Assembly: GCA_900088475.1 (NCBI GenBank)
Contig: FLMG01002957.1
Coordinates: 4,958-33,000, forward strand
Length of the DNA stretch: 28,043 bases
Reading direction: 5' to 3'
Source of the DNA: Hyphochytrium catenoides
Lineage: Eukaryota > Sar > Hyphochytriomycetes > Hyphochytriales > Hyphochytriaceae
The notes beneath the pieces are model-generated. The model was given only the letters and a program-made list of their open reading frames with translations, made no database searches and had not been told where the DNA came from. Position numbers and translations under genes: made by a program. Of the stretch, positions 1 to 11,337 are shown piece by piece; the stretch's first letter is position 1, and every line of letters begins with the position of its first letter.

Positions 1-37
1 GTGGCGGGAGAAACGTTTGCTTTCTCGCTCCCTGCAG

Positions 38-818
38 ATGCCGCGGGCGGGATGACGTGGGAGGAAGAGATAGTCGGTGCTGAGGGCATTCTTGAACGAG
101 TAATCAAGCACCTCCTCTCTGTTGTTGCGCTCTCTCTTCCTTCATACTCACTGCCTCAAGCGTTTTAGATATGGTTCAGCGCCGATGCAGCAGCTCTAAT
201 GACAGCCCCCGGTTCCCTCTTGCTCAGGTGGCCAGCGTGCGTCCACTCCTTTCCTGCTACCCTGTCACACAGTCCTTCGTGGTCTATCGCGTGGTTTATA
301 AAGCCCAGGTGCCAGGTAAAGCTCCTGGAGCCGTGGAGCAGCAGCGCTTAACGCATCTTCTGTTGCCTATCCTATCTTTGGCTTTCTTGTCTCAACTTGA
401 CGGACTCTATCACATGCAGTCCTCTTCACTGGAACTTCTGTACCTCCTTACCTCTCTCTCCTTCATCCTTCTCTCCCTCTCTCTCACAGGCACCGTGAGG
501 CTGAACCTTTACTACCGGCACCTGTTAGAGCCTCGCCCTCAAACTCCTTTGGCAGTCGTGCAGTGCGTTATCTATAAGTACACTGCCGGCCCTACTCTGG
601 ACTCTCTCTTTGAATGTATACACGATCTCAGTAACCGGTCATGCGAGGGAGAAGAGGACAAGCCACTAGAGGAGCAGACACGGCTGCCAACCTTAAGGGA
701 ACTATCTTACCATCCCTTCTTCCACGACGAGGAGGCATCGGAAGAAGAGCTTGTGCAGAGAGACTTCCGCACCTATACAGCCACAGAGGAGGAAGAGGAC
801 GCGAGCGGAGAAGACTAA
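38..818 (+). CDS. Unrecognised protein with acidic C-terminus (5' end outside window)
   Basis: I do not recognise this gene. The best spliced model has exons 38-99, 228-315 and 490-818. Acceptors are ctgcag, ttgctcag and ctcacag, donors gtaatc and gtaaag, and phases agree across both introns. The visible protein is about 160 residues. It has a hydrophobic/aromatic segment (SFVVYRVVYKAQVPG then VRLNLYYRHLLEP) that reads like beta strands, then LAVVQCVIYKYTAGPTLDSL, and a strongly acidic tail ending EEEEDASGED. There is no signal peptide, membrane helix or catalytic motif in view. The 215-residue open frame starting at 171 reads through both introns and is not the product. The 5' end is probably beyond the left edge, because exon 38-99 begins in mid-codon after an acceptor. 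It is convergent with UBA3, 197 bp between stops. The reading frame is fairly secure; function is unknown. Confidence 0.55.
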
Positions 819-1015
819 CGACTGCAGAACAGAAGAAGCGGTGGCCAACCTTGGAGAAGTGATTCAAACTCAGAGGGGGCGATGGAGAGAAGAAAGGATC
901 CTCCTAGAAACATAGCCCCTTTTCTACGGCCTATGGGCAGACCCTAACCAACAGAGAGCGAGCGCAGGCAAAGCACCTGAAGAGACAGCGCAATAAGGGT
1001 TCTTTTCGACCTTCG

Positions 1016-3576
1016 TTAGCCTTCAAACTCTATCTTTAGATGCAAGGCTAGGTCTCCGACGAAGACAGGGTCTGTCACTGTTACGATCTCCCCGTCCTGC
1101 AATAAATCTCGTAAAGGCTTCTCAAGATTAGGAAGAGTCGCCTCACGCAGTGCCGGAGGACCCTTAACCGTGAAAGCCGAGACAGAGAATGGGGCGTGCG
1201 GAAAAGAGAGAGTTTCACAGCAGGAAAGAGAGATCAGCATCAGACAGCGGAGGAGAAAGACGTTAGGGTGTCGCTCAAAGGCGTTAGGGTAGCGCTGTGG
1301 AGACTCGAAGAGAGTGATTGTAAAAGGCCGAGGCCCAAAGACATTATCGAGCCTTCAGCGTTTGCCAAAAAGTTTCTCTCTACCATTCGACACTCAGATT
1401 CTTGGTAATTCTTGCCAGTGTCTCTCTTTCCCCTCTCTTCGCTTCTACGTTTCCCCTCTAGCAGGCTAGTTGCCGGTCCTACCTGCATGAATAAATTAGC
1501 GCCCGGCTTGGTTAGCGAAGGCTTTTTCAGTCTGAGGTCGCTGTCTTCGCTCAACTTCTGCAGCAGATCTTTAAGGAGAGAAGAAGGAGAGAGACGCAGG
1601 CTTCTTTCTTGGGACACGCAGACGGTGCACGCCTCTTTTCTGCCATATACAAATGTATGAGGATAGACTCCGTTGTTCCCCATATACATGTGATAAGTGT
1701 TCAGCGTCTGGGAACAGAACGTCAGGGCCTTGAAGACTTCGTTGACGCAGATGGCGCTGATGAGAGCATTGGTCGAGGCCACGGCCGGGATGATATTCTT
1801 GACCACTCCTAAGGTGAGCATGTAGGTCACACCGGGGATGCCAAATGACTAGGCGACAAACGAGAGACCGAGGAGAAGAGAGGAGAAAAGAAAGGACCGG
1901 AGAGAAGCAGCGTCAGTGCTCACACAGTCTATAGACTACCCAGCTGCGTCTCCTTTGTCCCCTCTTCTTATCCTCTCAGCTCTGAATTGCCCCTGCCCTT
2001 GTTCTTACGTAGAGATTGAGGCATTGCCGTCTACGTATGTCTCTCTCTCTCTCTCCCCTATTTCTCTCTCACGCTTTCTCCCTTTCCCTTCTCTCTCTTA
2101 CTCTCTCTGTGTCTCTCTTCGTGCACATCTCACCTCAGCTCGCTCTTTCGCCCTTTCATAGATCCAGTGCATATGCTCCGGACTATCCTTATCTAGCTTT
2201 TTGTCTGGGAACTCCTTAGGCCAGAGAATGACATAAACGTATGCGATGCAGTGTTCCGGCACTCGAGGAGTCTCTGCTATGGTGCACATAGGGAAGGCTT
2301 GTTGAGGAGGAAAGGCATCTAAAGAGCACTCAAAGCAGGAGGTTATCTTGGGAATAATAACACGCGCTTGACCCTTGAACCCCTGTGAAGACGATGAAGG
2401 GGAGAGAACCTAGTTATATAGACAGAACTAGGCAGGTACACAGGGAAGAAGGGACAGAAGAGAACTGCCAGTGGCGAGCTCCAGAACAGAGAGACAGGCA
2501 AAGGTTGACCTAGATCGCGAGTAGGAAGAGACATCAGACCACGGGGATGCAGTCGCAGAGCAGACCTCAGTTCCGCCGTCAATCAAAGGGATGATCGTCT
2601 CAGGGAGTGGGTCACCATCCTCGTCAAGCTCCACCAAGGAATGAACCAGAGAGTTGAGCCAGCGCCGCGCCTCAATGTTATCAAGTCCTAGAAGGTGTAA
2701 GCGAGAAGAAAGGGACATAGAGCAGCAAGGGAATGAGAGTAAGGAGGCATGCGATGCTTTCAAGCGAGAGAAGAGGAGACACAGCTAGAATGTAGCGAAA
2801 GGAGAAAGACAAGCAAGAGAGACAGAGAGAAAGAAGAAAGACAAGCCTCAATAGAAGTTATTAAGGAAGAAAGAAAGATGGAGCGACAGACAGGAGAAGA
2901 GCAGTTAACCTCTTACCTGAGATGATCGCATTGAACTGCTGATAGAACTCTGTTTCCTGATCCTGAATCTTTCCTACGACCGCCGTCACCTTCACTCCCT
3001 CCACGCGTCGCTGGACAAAATCAGCGGCCACCTGAACAGGCATCAGGCGCGCCAGAGAAGGTGAGAGATAGAGATAAAAGAGAGGAAGCAGAGCAATCTA
3101 GAGAAGAAGAGTGAAAGCAGTTGAGTTAGCAGCGCGGACAGCGGAGCTCTGTGAGGGAGCTGCTCTAGAGGGACAGTGACTCTGCATAGAGAGAGATCCT
3201 CTGCATACCTCGGCTTTTGGCTTTCCTACATCTCTCTGCCTGAAGAGGAACTGTCTGTTCAGGTTGCTGACATCTATGTTGTCCATGTCAATGACGGTGA
3301 TGTCTCTAAAGCCTGATAGTGCAAGGTCTTTAAGAATCTCGGAGCCCAAGCCGCCAGCGCCAACGACCAAGACTTTGGCTTCTTCGCGGAGAAAGTTCTT
3401 GGTCTCCTCTCCAGGTTGAAACTCGCCCATAGGGAGCGCTCCTGGTAGAAAAATTAGTATGGCTTTGGCGGACCTGGACCTTGAACGAGGTACTTGCCTG
3501 TCTCTGAGCCGAAAGGCGTCTTGCGCAGCAGCAGATTGTCCAGATCTCGCCATAGTCCGTCGCCTTCAATCTCCAT
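1016..3576 (-). CDS. UBA3: NEDD8-activating enzyme E1 catalytic subunit (UBA3)
   Basis: UBA3 pairs with APPBP1/NAE1 to adenylate NEDD8, form an E1-NEDD8 thioester and pass NEDD8 to UBC12 for cullin activation. Exons on the minus strand: 3498-3576, 3209-3441, 2917-3031, 2566-2687, 2134-2382, 1483-1848, 1016-1162. The product is 436 residues, close to animal UBA3. The nucleotide-binding loop GAGGLG is at 54-59, and [18 protein letters not shown] follows at 76-93. The catalytic cysteine is C216 in [10 protein letters not shown]. Zinc ligands are C199/C202 (CFEC) and C340/C343 (CTVC). [10 protein letters not shown] is at 288-297 and a ubiquitin-fold domain follows residue about 388. Six introns fit phase. 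The first, 3442-3497, starts GC rather than GT: the usual GT two bases on breaks the frame. An in-frame ATG three codons upstream (3585) is an alternative start. Family assignment is secure. Confidence 0.95.
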
Positions 3577-3585
3577 AGCTGTCAT

Positions 3586-4244
3586 TCTTGATACGACGTA
3601 TCTTCTCGATGACTGTCGCAGAGACGTCTACTGCGCAACTGCGCAACTGCCCCTAACCCTTGGAGCGCTCTCGAGCCCCTCCTTGCCTTCCCCTCTATCT
3701 TGGCCTGGTGACTAGTGGCAATGGCACTGCTGAGGCCTCTTTACCCAGCCGGAAATCTGCATTTGATGGAGATTCTGTTCTTGATGAAGCTGACAACAGT
3801 TGGGGATGATTATCTTTTAGACTGATCTCGTTTACTAGATAGTGCCCTCAACGATAGCACAACGATGGCAAATCATATATTTGATCTCAAGAAATCAGTT
3901 ACCACAGCAGTTTGATTCTTCCCCAAGCACCGATGAGTAATCTTCCTCTCTTCAGCCAACAGAATCTTCAGCTTCAGGAAGCTCAATGCAAGCGTTGAAG
4001 TGCAGATCTTGAGCAAGGCGGAGAGGCGACGAGGCTCTGGCACTGGCTCCGCCATCATCCAACAGTGAATGGTGAGGGCTCCCTGGTAACTCTAACTGCG
4101 CACTCAGGATTATGCTAGCGCTATCTGTAGGTCTAGAACGTCTTCCATCGCACGAGACAGCACCTTGACGAAAGAAGCCCAATCTCTGTGTGACAACCAG
4201 ACACATGTCGGTCGCGTAAGCGAGCTTATTGGGGCCGTGTGGCG
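3586..4244. other. Divergent intergenic region between UBA3 and the ENT gene
   Basis: About 660 bp separate the two outward-facing start codons, so both promoters should lie here. I see no TATA box in a convincing position and no recognisable gene. Minus-strand open frames at 3873-4058 and 3952-4317 have no family resemblance and overlap one another; I treat them as chance. Confidence 0.6.
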
Positions 4245-6913
4245 ATGGACAGCAGCGGCAAAAATGCCGCGTCTGAGCAAAAGGATTCCCTAGAGTATTC
4301 CTTAAATAACCCAGCATGGAAGACTCGGTTGAGCTATTGTACCTTCATCTGCCTCGGTGGATCAAACGTTGTGCCATGGATGACATTCCTCACGTGTAGG
4401 CTTAGAAAGCACACCGTCTTCTTTCCCTACCTCTTTGTTTCTCGTTCTCTCTCTCTTCTCTCTCTCTCTGTCTCTCTTCCTCTCTCTTGCGCATTTTTTA
4501 TACTCTCTCTCCCCTTCTCTAACCTGCACGTTGTCTTACCATGAGTTTGACTTATTGCCTGCCCTTCCCTGCTTGATGCGCAGCCTTGGATTTCTTTGTG
4601 GGTCGGTATCCTGAGAAGCACATCAACTATACCTTCCCCGTGATCAACATGTATGGGACGACATCTTTCCTTTCACTGACATCCTTCTAGGTCTAGTTGC
4701 TGGGAGAAGTGCGCTTATCTTCTTCTCTGTTCTGCTTCTCTCTCTCTCTCTTTGACTCCCTCTTCTAGGTTCGCTGTCCTTTCGAGGCCGCCTACCTCCT
4801 GTTATTCTTGAGGATGAGAAGCGCGTCCAGCTGTGTCTCTCTGTCCTCATCTTGAAGTTCCCTCCTCTCCTGTCTGCCTCTCTCTCTGTGTCTCTCCTTT
4901 CCTTATGCTCTTCCTAGTTTTCTCTCTCTTTCCTCTCATCTCCTCTACTAAGCTTATCTCTGTCGCCTCTGTGACCGCAGGGCAATCATCATTCTGAGCA
5001 CTCTCTGGCTTGTCTTCTATGGGCATTACCTATCACTAAACCTCAGGACCAAGCTAGGGCTATATCTTGAAGGTCTAGCAACCCTCGCCGTCCCTCTTGT
5101 CCAGTACTTGGCCTTCAAGGGCTGGATAACGGAAGAGCCTTCCTATCAATTGACTGTCATGGCCCTAGCGGTCAGTGTCCTGGGCAGTGCGCTGGCCCAG
5201 TCCGCCTGCTATGGAATGGGCGCCATCCTAGGAGGGAACTTCACCCAGGCATTAGAGGCGGGAAAGGGTGAGCTTCCTTCCTTTCCTTACCTTGCTATTT
5301 CCCTGTCTCCCTCTTCTGAGGCTCTTCCGAACCGCTAAAGGTTGTCTACCCTACTGTTCCATCTCTTTTTTGCCTTATCCTTCTCTATAGGATTGGTCAG
5401 CTTCGGGTTGGCTCTTGGCTCAACCTCACACTAGAAGATGCTTATGAATAGTGCCTGCTTGTCTTACACTTGCGCTTGCTCTTTTTAGCTGAGTGACCTC
5501 TTAGCATGTCGGTGCCGGCGTGTCTCTTAACCTCTGATATCTCTCTCTATTTCCTTCGTTATCAGGCTGGCTCGGCCTCCTTCTTATCCTTCTTCGTATC
5601 CCGACGAAGGCTTTTCTTGGCCATTCCCGACAGGATCAGCTGTACGGACTCTATCTGTTCTTTGCCTCTGCAGTTCTCTACCTCGTCATTACTCTCGGGT
5701 TATATCTGATGCTGATGACGGCAGTAAGGGGGGCATCCTCCGTGGAGCTTGAAAGCGACGAGGAAAGAGAGGTCGCGGAGCCGCGGGAGAGAGAGGAAGA
5801 CATCATATTAGCTGCTGCTGCTGCCGCCCCACTCTCTCCGCGACTTGGGGTCTACAGCCGCGGCTATTCTCTCAGCGCCAGTGAGACATTGCCTCTTCTC
5901 ACAGCGAGAGACGGAGAAGAGGGACCTCAAAGTCTGAGGGCCGAAAACAGTGCAGGAGAGGATGGAGAGAGACCACGAGTGTGGAGGATAGTAAGGAAGA
6001 TCCGAAAGCCAGCATGCAGCGTTTTTCTTGTCTTTGTTATCTGTCTCTCGTGCTTTCCGGGCCTCACGACGGACTTGAAGTCCACGAATTGGCACTTAGG
6101 TGAGGATCTAAAAACCTCTCCTGTCCTGTCTTTCTATCTCTCTTCTTTCTCAATTGCTCTGCTTCTACCTAGCTCGTACAGGGCTTGCAATGACAGCGCC
6201 ATCCTTTTCTGGTTGGAGTCTCCCACTTCATCTGTCTCTCGTTCTCCTCTCCCATCAATTCAGCACACAGTTTCTCTCTCTCTCTCTCCCTCTATGTCTC
6301 TCTCCCTCTCTGTCAATGACCCCCTGTCACTCATATTTCTTCTCTTAGGTGACTGGTTTCCCGTGGTCATCGTGGCTGCCTATAATGTGGGAGACCTAGT
6401 GGGGAAGACTTCTCCAGCCTATGTCAACCTTCTGACCGCACAGACAGTGCATTATCCCCTCTTCCTCGATCTCTTCTTCGTCCCGATTTTCCTCTTCCTT
6501 GCGTCTCGCCCAATGGGCGACCTGATGCCTGTTCTACTGGTTCTACTTCTAGGCCTTGTCACGGGTTATGTCGGGACTTCCTGCATGATGATCGGTAGGG
6601 AGAATAGAGACAGAGCTTTTTTTGGGCCCTCCATATTATCTACTTGGAGTTTCAAGTTTCCCTTGCCCATAGCACTCTCGTAGTTCATGAGCCTAGTTGT
6701 TGTGTTCTGCTCCTGCTCTGTGGCCTCGTCGCCTATTTTGCCCTAAAGCTCAGGCCTTGCACGCGCTCTCGTTTGTTAGGGCCAACGCTATGTTCAGAGA
6801 AGGAGCGCGAGGTGGCGGGTGTTATCATGTCCTTGTGCCTGTTACTCGGTCTGCTCGTGGGCTCCCTACTAGGGATGGAAATGGGCAATACGGTCAGATC
6901 GTTCGCATCGTAA
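4245..6913 (+). CDS. Equilibrative nucleoside transporter (ENT, SLC29 family)
   Basis: This is a multi-pass transporter of nucleosides or nucleobases across the plasma or an internal membrane. Exons: 4245-4395, 4584-4650, 4691-4728, 4769-4856, 4981-5267, 5566-6099, 6349-6594, 6780-6913; 514 residues. ENT hallmarks in order: VVPWMTFLTSLDFF (the PWN/FLTALDYF region of TM1), then AQSACYGMGAILGG..FTQALEAGKGW (the QGSxYG..YTQA..GQG region of TM4-5) and LLRIPTKAF. A charged loop with a poly-Ala run follows, then GDWFPVVIVAAYNVGDLVGK (TM7-8, the NxxDxxGR/K signature), GYVGTSCMMIGP and a last helix EVAGVIMSLCLLLGLLVGSLLG. The TM2 part (4584-4856) needs two introns of 40 nt each and is the least certain. 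Exon 5 joins directly to 5566; the short open stretch near 5392-5433 stays in the intron. AATAAA at 6912-6917 overlaps the stop codon. Substrate cannot be told from sequence. Confidence 0.9.
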
Positions 6914-7561
6914 TAAAAGCGAGCAACCCAAGCCAGAACCCCTGCTTAGGACATCCCAGAGCGATTCAAGAGCCACTGGTTATTCCACTAAAATAGGGCT
7001 CCAAGAAGCAAAAACAGCTCGCCATCCTGGAAGTCTTGGCATCTTGGTGGTCACATTTGCTTGATAGCCCACCGCCAGTCCCCAGCATCCATAGAGGCTC
7101 TGAGCAGCGGCCCTACTTACTAGGTAGAGAGCGCAGCGCACGGTAGATGCTGCTCCACTGTGCCTCCACTCTGTTGCTGTGCAGATTAACTAATGGCAAA
7201 TGCCAGGTCTCAATCGTCTCAAAATCTCCTTCCGGAGCAGGCTCTGCTGAGGCTCTGCTGAGGCTCTGAAAGCTGCAAATTCCATCTTGGTCGCACCAAC
7301 GTGAGCCTATTCAAGAATAATGAACAATATATTGACAATATTTGAGATTTATCATCTTATTATGCTGCATCTGTAGCTTCAGGAGGAGCTCTGGAAGGAG
7401 AATATGGAGCTTATTGGATTTTTATAAAGCGTCAGAAGCTGAGGAATGCAATGCTTCCTCTTCAGCGCTGCTTCACATTGGCAGGTATTTTGCGACGGGA
7501 CCTCGGGGCAATGTCCAAGTGAAGCCTTAGTACATACTCAGTCTCTCCCCTTGCAGTGAAG
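6914..7561. other. Intergenic region and probable 5' leader of the RED gene
   Basis: No gene is visible. A candidate 5'-UTR intron lies at 7485-7556 (donor GCAG|gtattt, acceptor ccttgcag), ending five bases before the RED start codon. A small tandem repeat, gctctgctgag twice plus a partial third copy, is at 7241-7268. An AT-rich patch with an imperfect palindrome (caatatattgacaatattt) is near 7325-7343. Confidence 0.5.
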
Positions 7562-10500
7562 ATGGCTAGCCTTAAGCAAGATGACTTCAGAAAGCTGCTC
7601 CTGGAAGGAAAGGCTCAGCCTTCCACGGCGCCTGCGAATAGTGGGGAGAGCGAGGCGCAAAAGCGCAAGAATGAGGATGAGTCCGCAGCTTCTAAGAAAA
7701 AGAAGCCGAGACCGCTGACAAAATAGTAAGTCCGGACAATGGATGCCATGGTGTAAGCAGAGAAAGAGAGAGGTAGCTACAGGTTCACGGATGGAGCCAG
7801 AGAGCCTGTGGAGAATGAAAGAGAAAGAGTACTTACAGGTCTGAGGCAGAGACTCACCTAGCGCCCATGGCGTTTTTTAGCATGCAGAGAAAGCAGGCGG
7901 AGCAGGAGGCCGAAGAGGACGAGGCCAACAATCAGCTAATGCGTGGCAAGTATAGAGACAGAGCAGCGGAGCGCCGGAAGGGCATCAACGTGGATTATGA
8001 TCCCAACATAGAGAAGATGGTAACACGCTATCTGACCCTACACATTTCAACTTTAAGCTTATACAGCCCTATCCTTCTCTACTCTCACATATCTCTATTT
8101 TCTTTTGCATCTCTCTCTGTCTCCCTACGTTCTCTTCCCCTCTATCCTCAAGAATCTTCTGGAGCAATATCATTGTGTCTTCTCGGCCTGTCCTGGAGCC
8201 TTCCCTATCTCTTGTGCCCATCTCGCGTCTCTCTCTCTTTCTCTCTTTTTTACGTGCTGTCTTACGGACGCGTACCACTCTTTCTCTCTTCCTCCTCTTC
8301 GGGGTTCTCTCCTGTCCTCCTCCCCTCGTTCTCGTAGTATATCTCTAATTTTACCTCTCTTTCCCTCGTTTTTAACCTCTCATGTCGCTCTCGCTATTCC
8401 TATGTGTGGTGTCTCTCTCTCTCTCTCTCTCTTTCCTACTCCTCATCTCCCTCTCTTGCTCTCTCCCCTCTCATAAACCTTTGTGGTCACTCCTGTCCAG
8501 GCCCTGGATGCGGAACAAAGTAAATTCTTAGGAGGAGATTTTGAGCACACGCACTTGGTGAAGGGACTGGACTATGCGCTGCTGGCGAAGATCAAGAGCG
8601 ACAAGGAGAAGGCAATGGCGCAACTGCAGAAGTACAAGGACCAGGGATCGGCATCTGTCTCTCCAAAGGCAGAGCTTGCTAGTACGTGTCTAGTCCTCAA
8701 ACCCCCGCCCGGCCCATAAGCCCTCCTTCTCCCATAAGTGCCTTTCCCTCTCTTTCTCTCTCTTATGTCTGTCTCTCTTCTCTCGACTCTGCTCTTCATC
8801 TCCCATTCTTTCCCATTTTCTTCACTCATCGCTTGTCTCCTACCATCTGTCCTCCAAAGCTGAGATCTCAGGATCATTTTCTCACCCTACTCTGCCTCGA
8901 TATCTCTCCTGTCCCTCCTCGGCTTCTCTCCTCTCTGGCTACCCTGTCGCGTCTCGTGTCCTTTCTCATGTGGGAATGACTATCCCGCAGCTCTGGAAAG
9001 CCCAACAGCCAGAGTGCAGGAGCCGCTAACCTTCAAGAGCCAACTGGCGCGTCGGATTTGGCGTCAGCTCTCGACGGCGCCAGCCTCTACGGGCGAGCAG
9101 AAGAACGAATGGTTCCTCCCTGGGCGGCTATGGTTTTCTTTTAATCTGCAAGCAGATGGGCCAGACATGCCTCTGCTGACTCACTATAGTAAGGAGGATT
9201 GCCCTGCAGTGGCGGAGAGACACACAGATTTGCTGCCAGAAGCGCTTACATCAAAGTTAAAGGATATCATGACCCTCGTGCGGCAGGTGAGCACCGTCGG
9301 GACAATGAAAGAGAAAGAGCAACCAAAAGTTCACCTTCCCTTTCAAGCTCTTATCTAAGCGTGTTTTTCTCTCTTTTCCTTCGCTTACCCACTCCACTCT
9401 TGTCTCCCTATCTCTAATAATAGACTTTTCTAGAAGGCTAGGATCCTTCTTCTAACCTTTATCTCTTCGCTGGTCTGCAATGATCACCTGTGCTCCCTCC
9501 GTTCTTGCCTTAGGGCCATCACAAGCCTAATCGCCGCAGGAAGAAGGAACAGAACGAGAGCAGCATCTCAGTCGAGACAGCTTCCAATGGCCGTCCTCCT
9601 GTTCCGCCTCCTCGACCGGAGGACATCTTCGAGGACGACGAGGACGACGACATATTCCCCAGTGCCACTCCTTCTCCTGCTGCTCGGAAGCCCAACGCCT
9701 CTCTCCCTGCGCGGCCCATTGTCACTGCGAAGGCTGCAGCTTGGGGTTCTGGGGCGAGCAAGGGAGGAAAAGGCTACTTCTCGGACTTGGGGCTCACCAC
9801 GAAGAAAGCGAGAGAAGAGGAGGAGGAGGCTGCTCAAGAGACGGACAAGTTGGCGCCGATGGATTGGAAGAGAATTGCTTCTCGTGCCGGTACGTTCTCA
9901 CGGGCCGCAGGAAGAATAACTGCCGTTTTCCTCCTCGTCTTTCTCGATGGTGGCCTCTTGCCCTGTCTTCCTGGACAGTGGACTTCTCGGCGATAGCTTT
10001 TGCTTCCTGGTTGAAGGTCCGCTTCTCTTCTCTTCTCTTCTCTCTCCTCACTCTCTCTCTTTCTTTCCCTTTCCTGCGCACGGCGCTAAAATGAACAAAC
10101 CACATTCGCTGTCTTTGCGTAGCATCCGAGGCTGGGGTACAGGTGAAGCGGTCGCAGGTCGAGCAGATGATTGAACGAGAAGAGAGCCAGCCTTTCAAAC
10201 CTCCGAAGGAAACAGACGACTACGACCAGTACTTTGAATATGGAGGAATCCCAGCTTACGACAGCGAAGAGGTTTGTACCTGATCTCTCCGCCTCTTTTT
10301 TTTGTTTGTCTCTTACTCTGTCCTTCTCTCGATTGGTGTCTCTCTCTCTCAGTCTCGGTCTCTCTTTATGTCTCTATCGCTCCGTTCAGTCTCGGTCTCT
10401 CTCTCCCATTTGTTGTCACTGTCCACACTCTTGATAATTGGTCTCTCCCATAGACTTCTCTGTCTCGTGCTCTCTCTCTGTCAAAGTCCCTCTTTTGGAA

Positions 10501-10929
10501 AAATGTCATGGCTTGCCTCCAACTTACCTCGCTTCGCGTTTCCCAGGAGGACGGGCCTCGGCCAAGCACTGGTTTGGGTCAGGCAGGCTCTTCTCAAGAA
10601 AAGAGCAAAGGCGGAGGAAAGAAGAAAGGAAAGAAGGCCGCTGCCGAGCTCAGCCAGAAGGAGAGAGCGAAGAAGAAGGAGCAGAAGCTTGATGCCAGTT
10701 TGAACAAGATCACACAGGTACCGTAAGAAAGAGAGAAAGAGTCCTATAGGCAGGAGAGAAGTGGCAGAATTAGACTGTCTGGAAGAAGAGAAAGAGAAAG
10801 AACGATGAGAGAGAGAGTCCTGGTGAAGAGATGGAAGACCAAGATTGGCAATCGTCTCCCCGGCACTGACGCTACTATTCCACTATCTCATAGATATTGA
10901 AGGACAAGTATCACCACACGGCACTCTAG
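7562..10929 (+). CDS. IK: RED/IK family spliceosomal protein
   Basis: RED (IK; SMU2 in plants and worms) is a nuclear component of the activated spliceosome that works with SMU1. Exons: 7562-7725, 7830-8019, 8501-8681, 8991-9286, 9514-9889, 10123-10271, 10547-10717, 10894-10929; about 520 residues. Visible family landmarks are DDFRKLL near the N-terminus, KYRDRAAERRKGIN, then SKFLGGDFEHTHLVKGLDYALL (from residue about 125). After these come FKSQLARRIW..NEWFLPGR (about 193-224), KEDCP and LPEALTSKLKDIMTLVRQ. An acidic run DDEDDD and the C-terminal WKK/ITQILK-type helix close it. The Arg-Glu/Arg-Asp repeat that names the human protein is missing; a Pro/Ala/Gly-rich linker with KKA-REEEEE stands there instead. 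Exons 3-8 join in phase with standard sites. Intron 1 is uncertain: the strongest acceptor (7838) would make an in-frame TAG, so I used gag|TACT at 7829. Confidence 0.92.
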
Positions 10930-10988
10930 GCGGTCGGATAAGCCTTGCGCTACCCTTGGAAGGGCGGGCAACTTAGCCAAAGCCGAGT

Positions 10989-10991
<3 letters not shown>

Positions 10992-11026
<35 letters not shown>

Positions 11027-11110
11027 CAGAGAGAGAGACAGAGAGAGAGAGACAGAGAGAAAAAACGAAAATAGAAAGAGAGCAGAAAAAAGAGAGGGAG
11101 CGAGCGATAG
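10992..11110 (+). repeat. (GA)n-rich microsatellite
   Basis: Near-pure GA dinucleotides interrupted by C and T (gagagagacagagaca) followed by a degenerate A-rich tail. It lies between the RED stop codon and the next plus-strand gene. Open frames here translate to RERE or SLSL strings and are not genes. Confidence 0.9.
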
Positions 11111-11337
11111 AGAGACCCTGCCACAAATGCCCTGTATAGGGAGTCACCCACCTGCCTCCTTCAAGGGCTTAAAGAGTGAGAGCTTGCCCACAGCAGTCCG
11201 CACCTGCGCCTCCGGCCATCGCTCCCTCTCTCTCTCTTTCTCTCTCTTCCTCCCGTTCCTTTGGTGGAAACAGGTTTTCTCTTCTCTCTCTGTCCGGACA
11301 TCAGACCTGCAAAGGGTCACTCTACCAAGAAATATGG

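Noticed and set aside
3645-3660. cccctaaccc resembling a telomere repeat
   Set aside because: A single partial match in a gene promoter, not an array.
5392-5433. Possible exon (GLVSFGLALGS) between transporter exons
   Set aside because: It ends in a stop with no in-phase donor, and joining 5267 directly to 5566 restores the conserved GKGW..LLRIPTKA sequence in frame.
5709-6683. 324-codon plus-strand open frame as a gene of its own
   Set aside because: It is parts of two transporter exons plus the retained introns 6100-6348 and 6595-6683; the ENT motifs need those removed.
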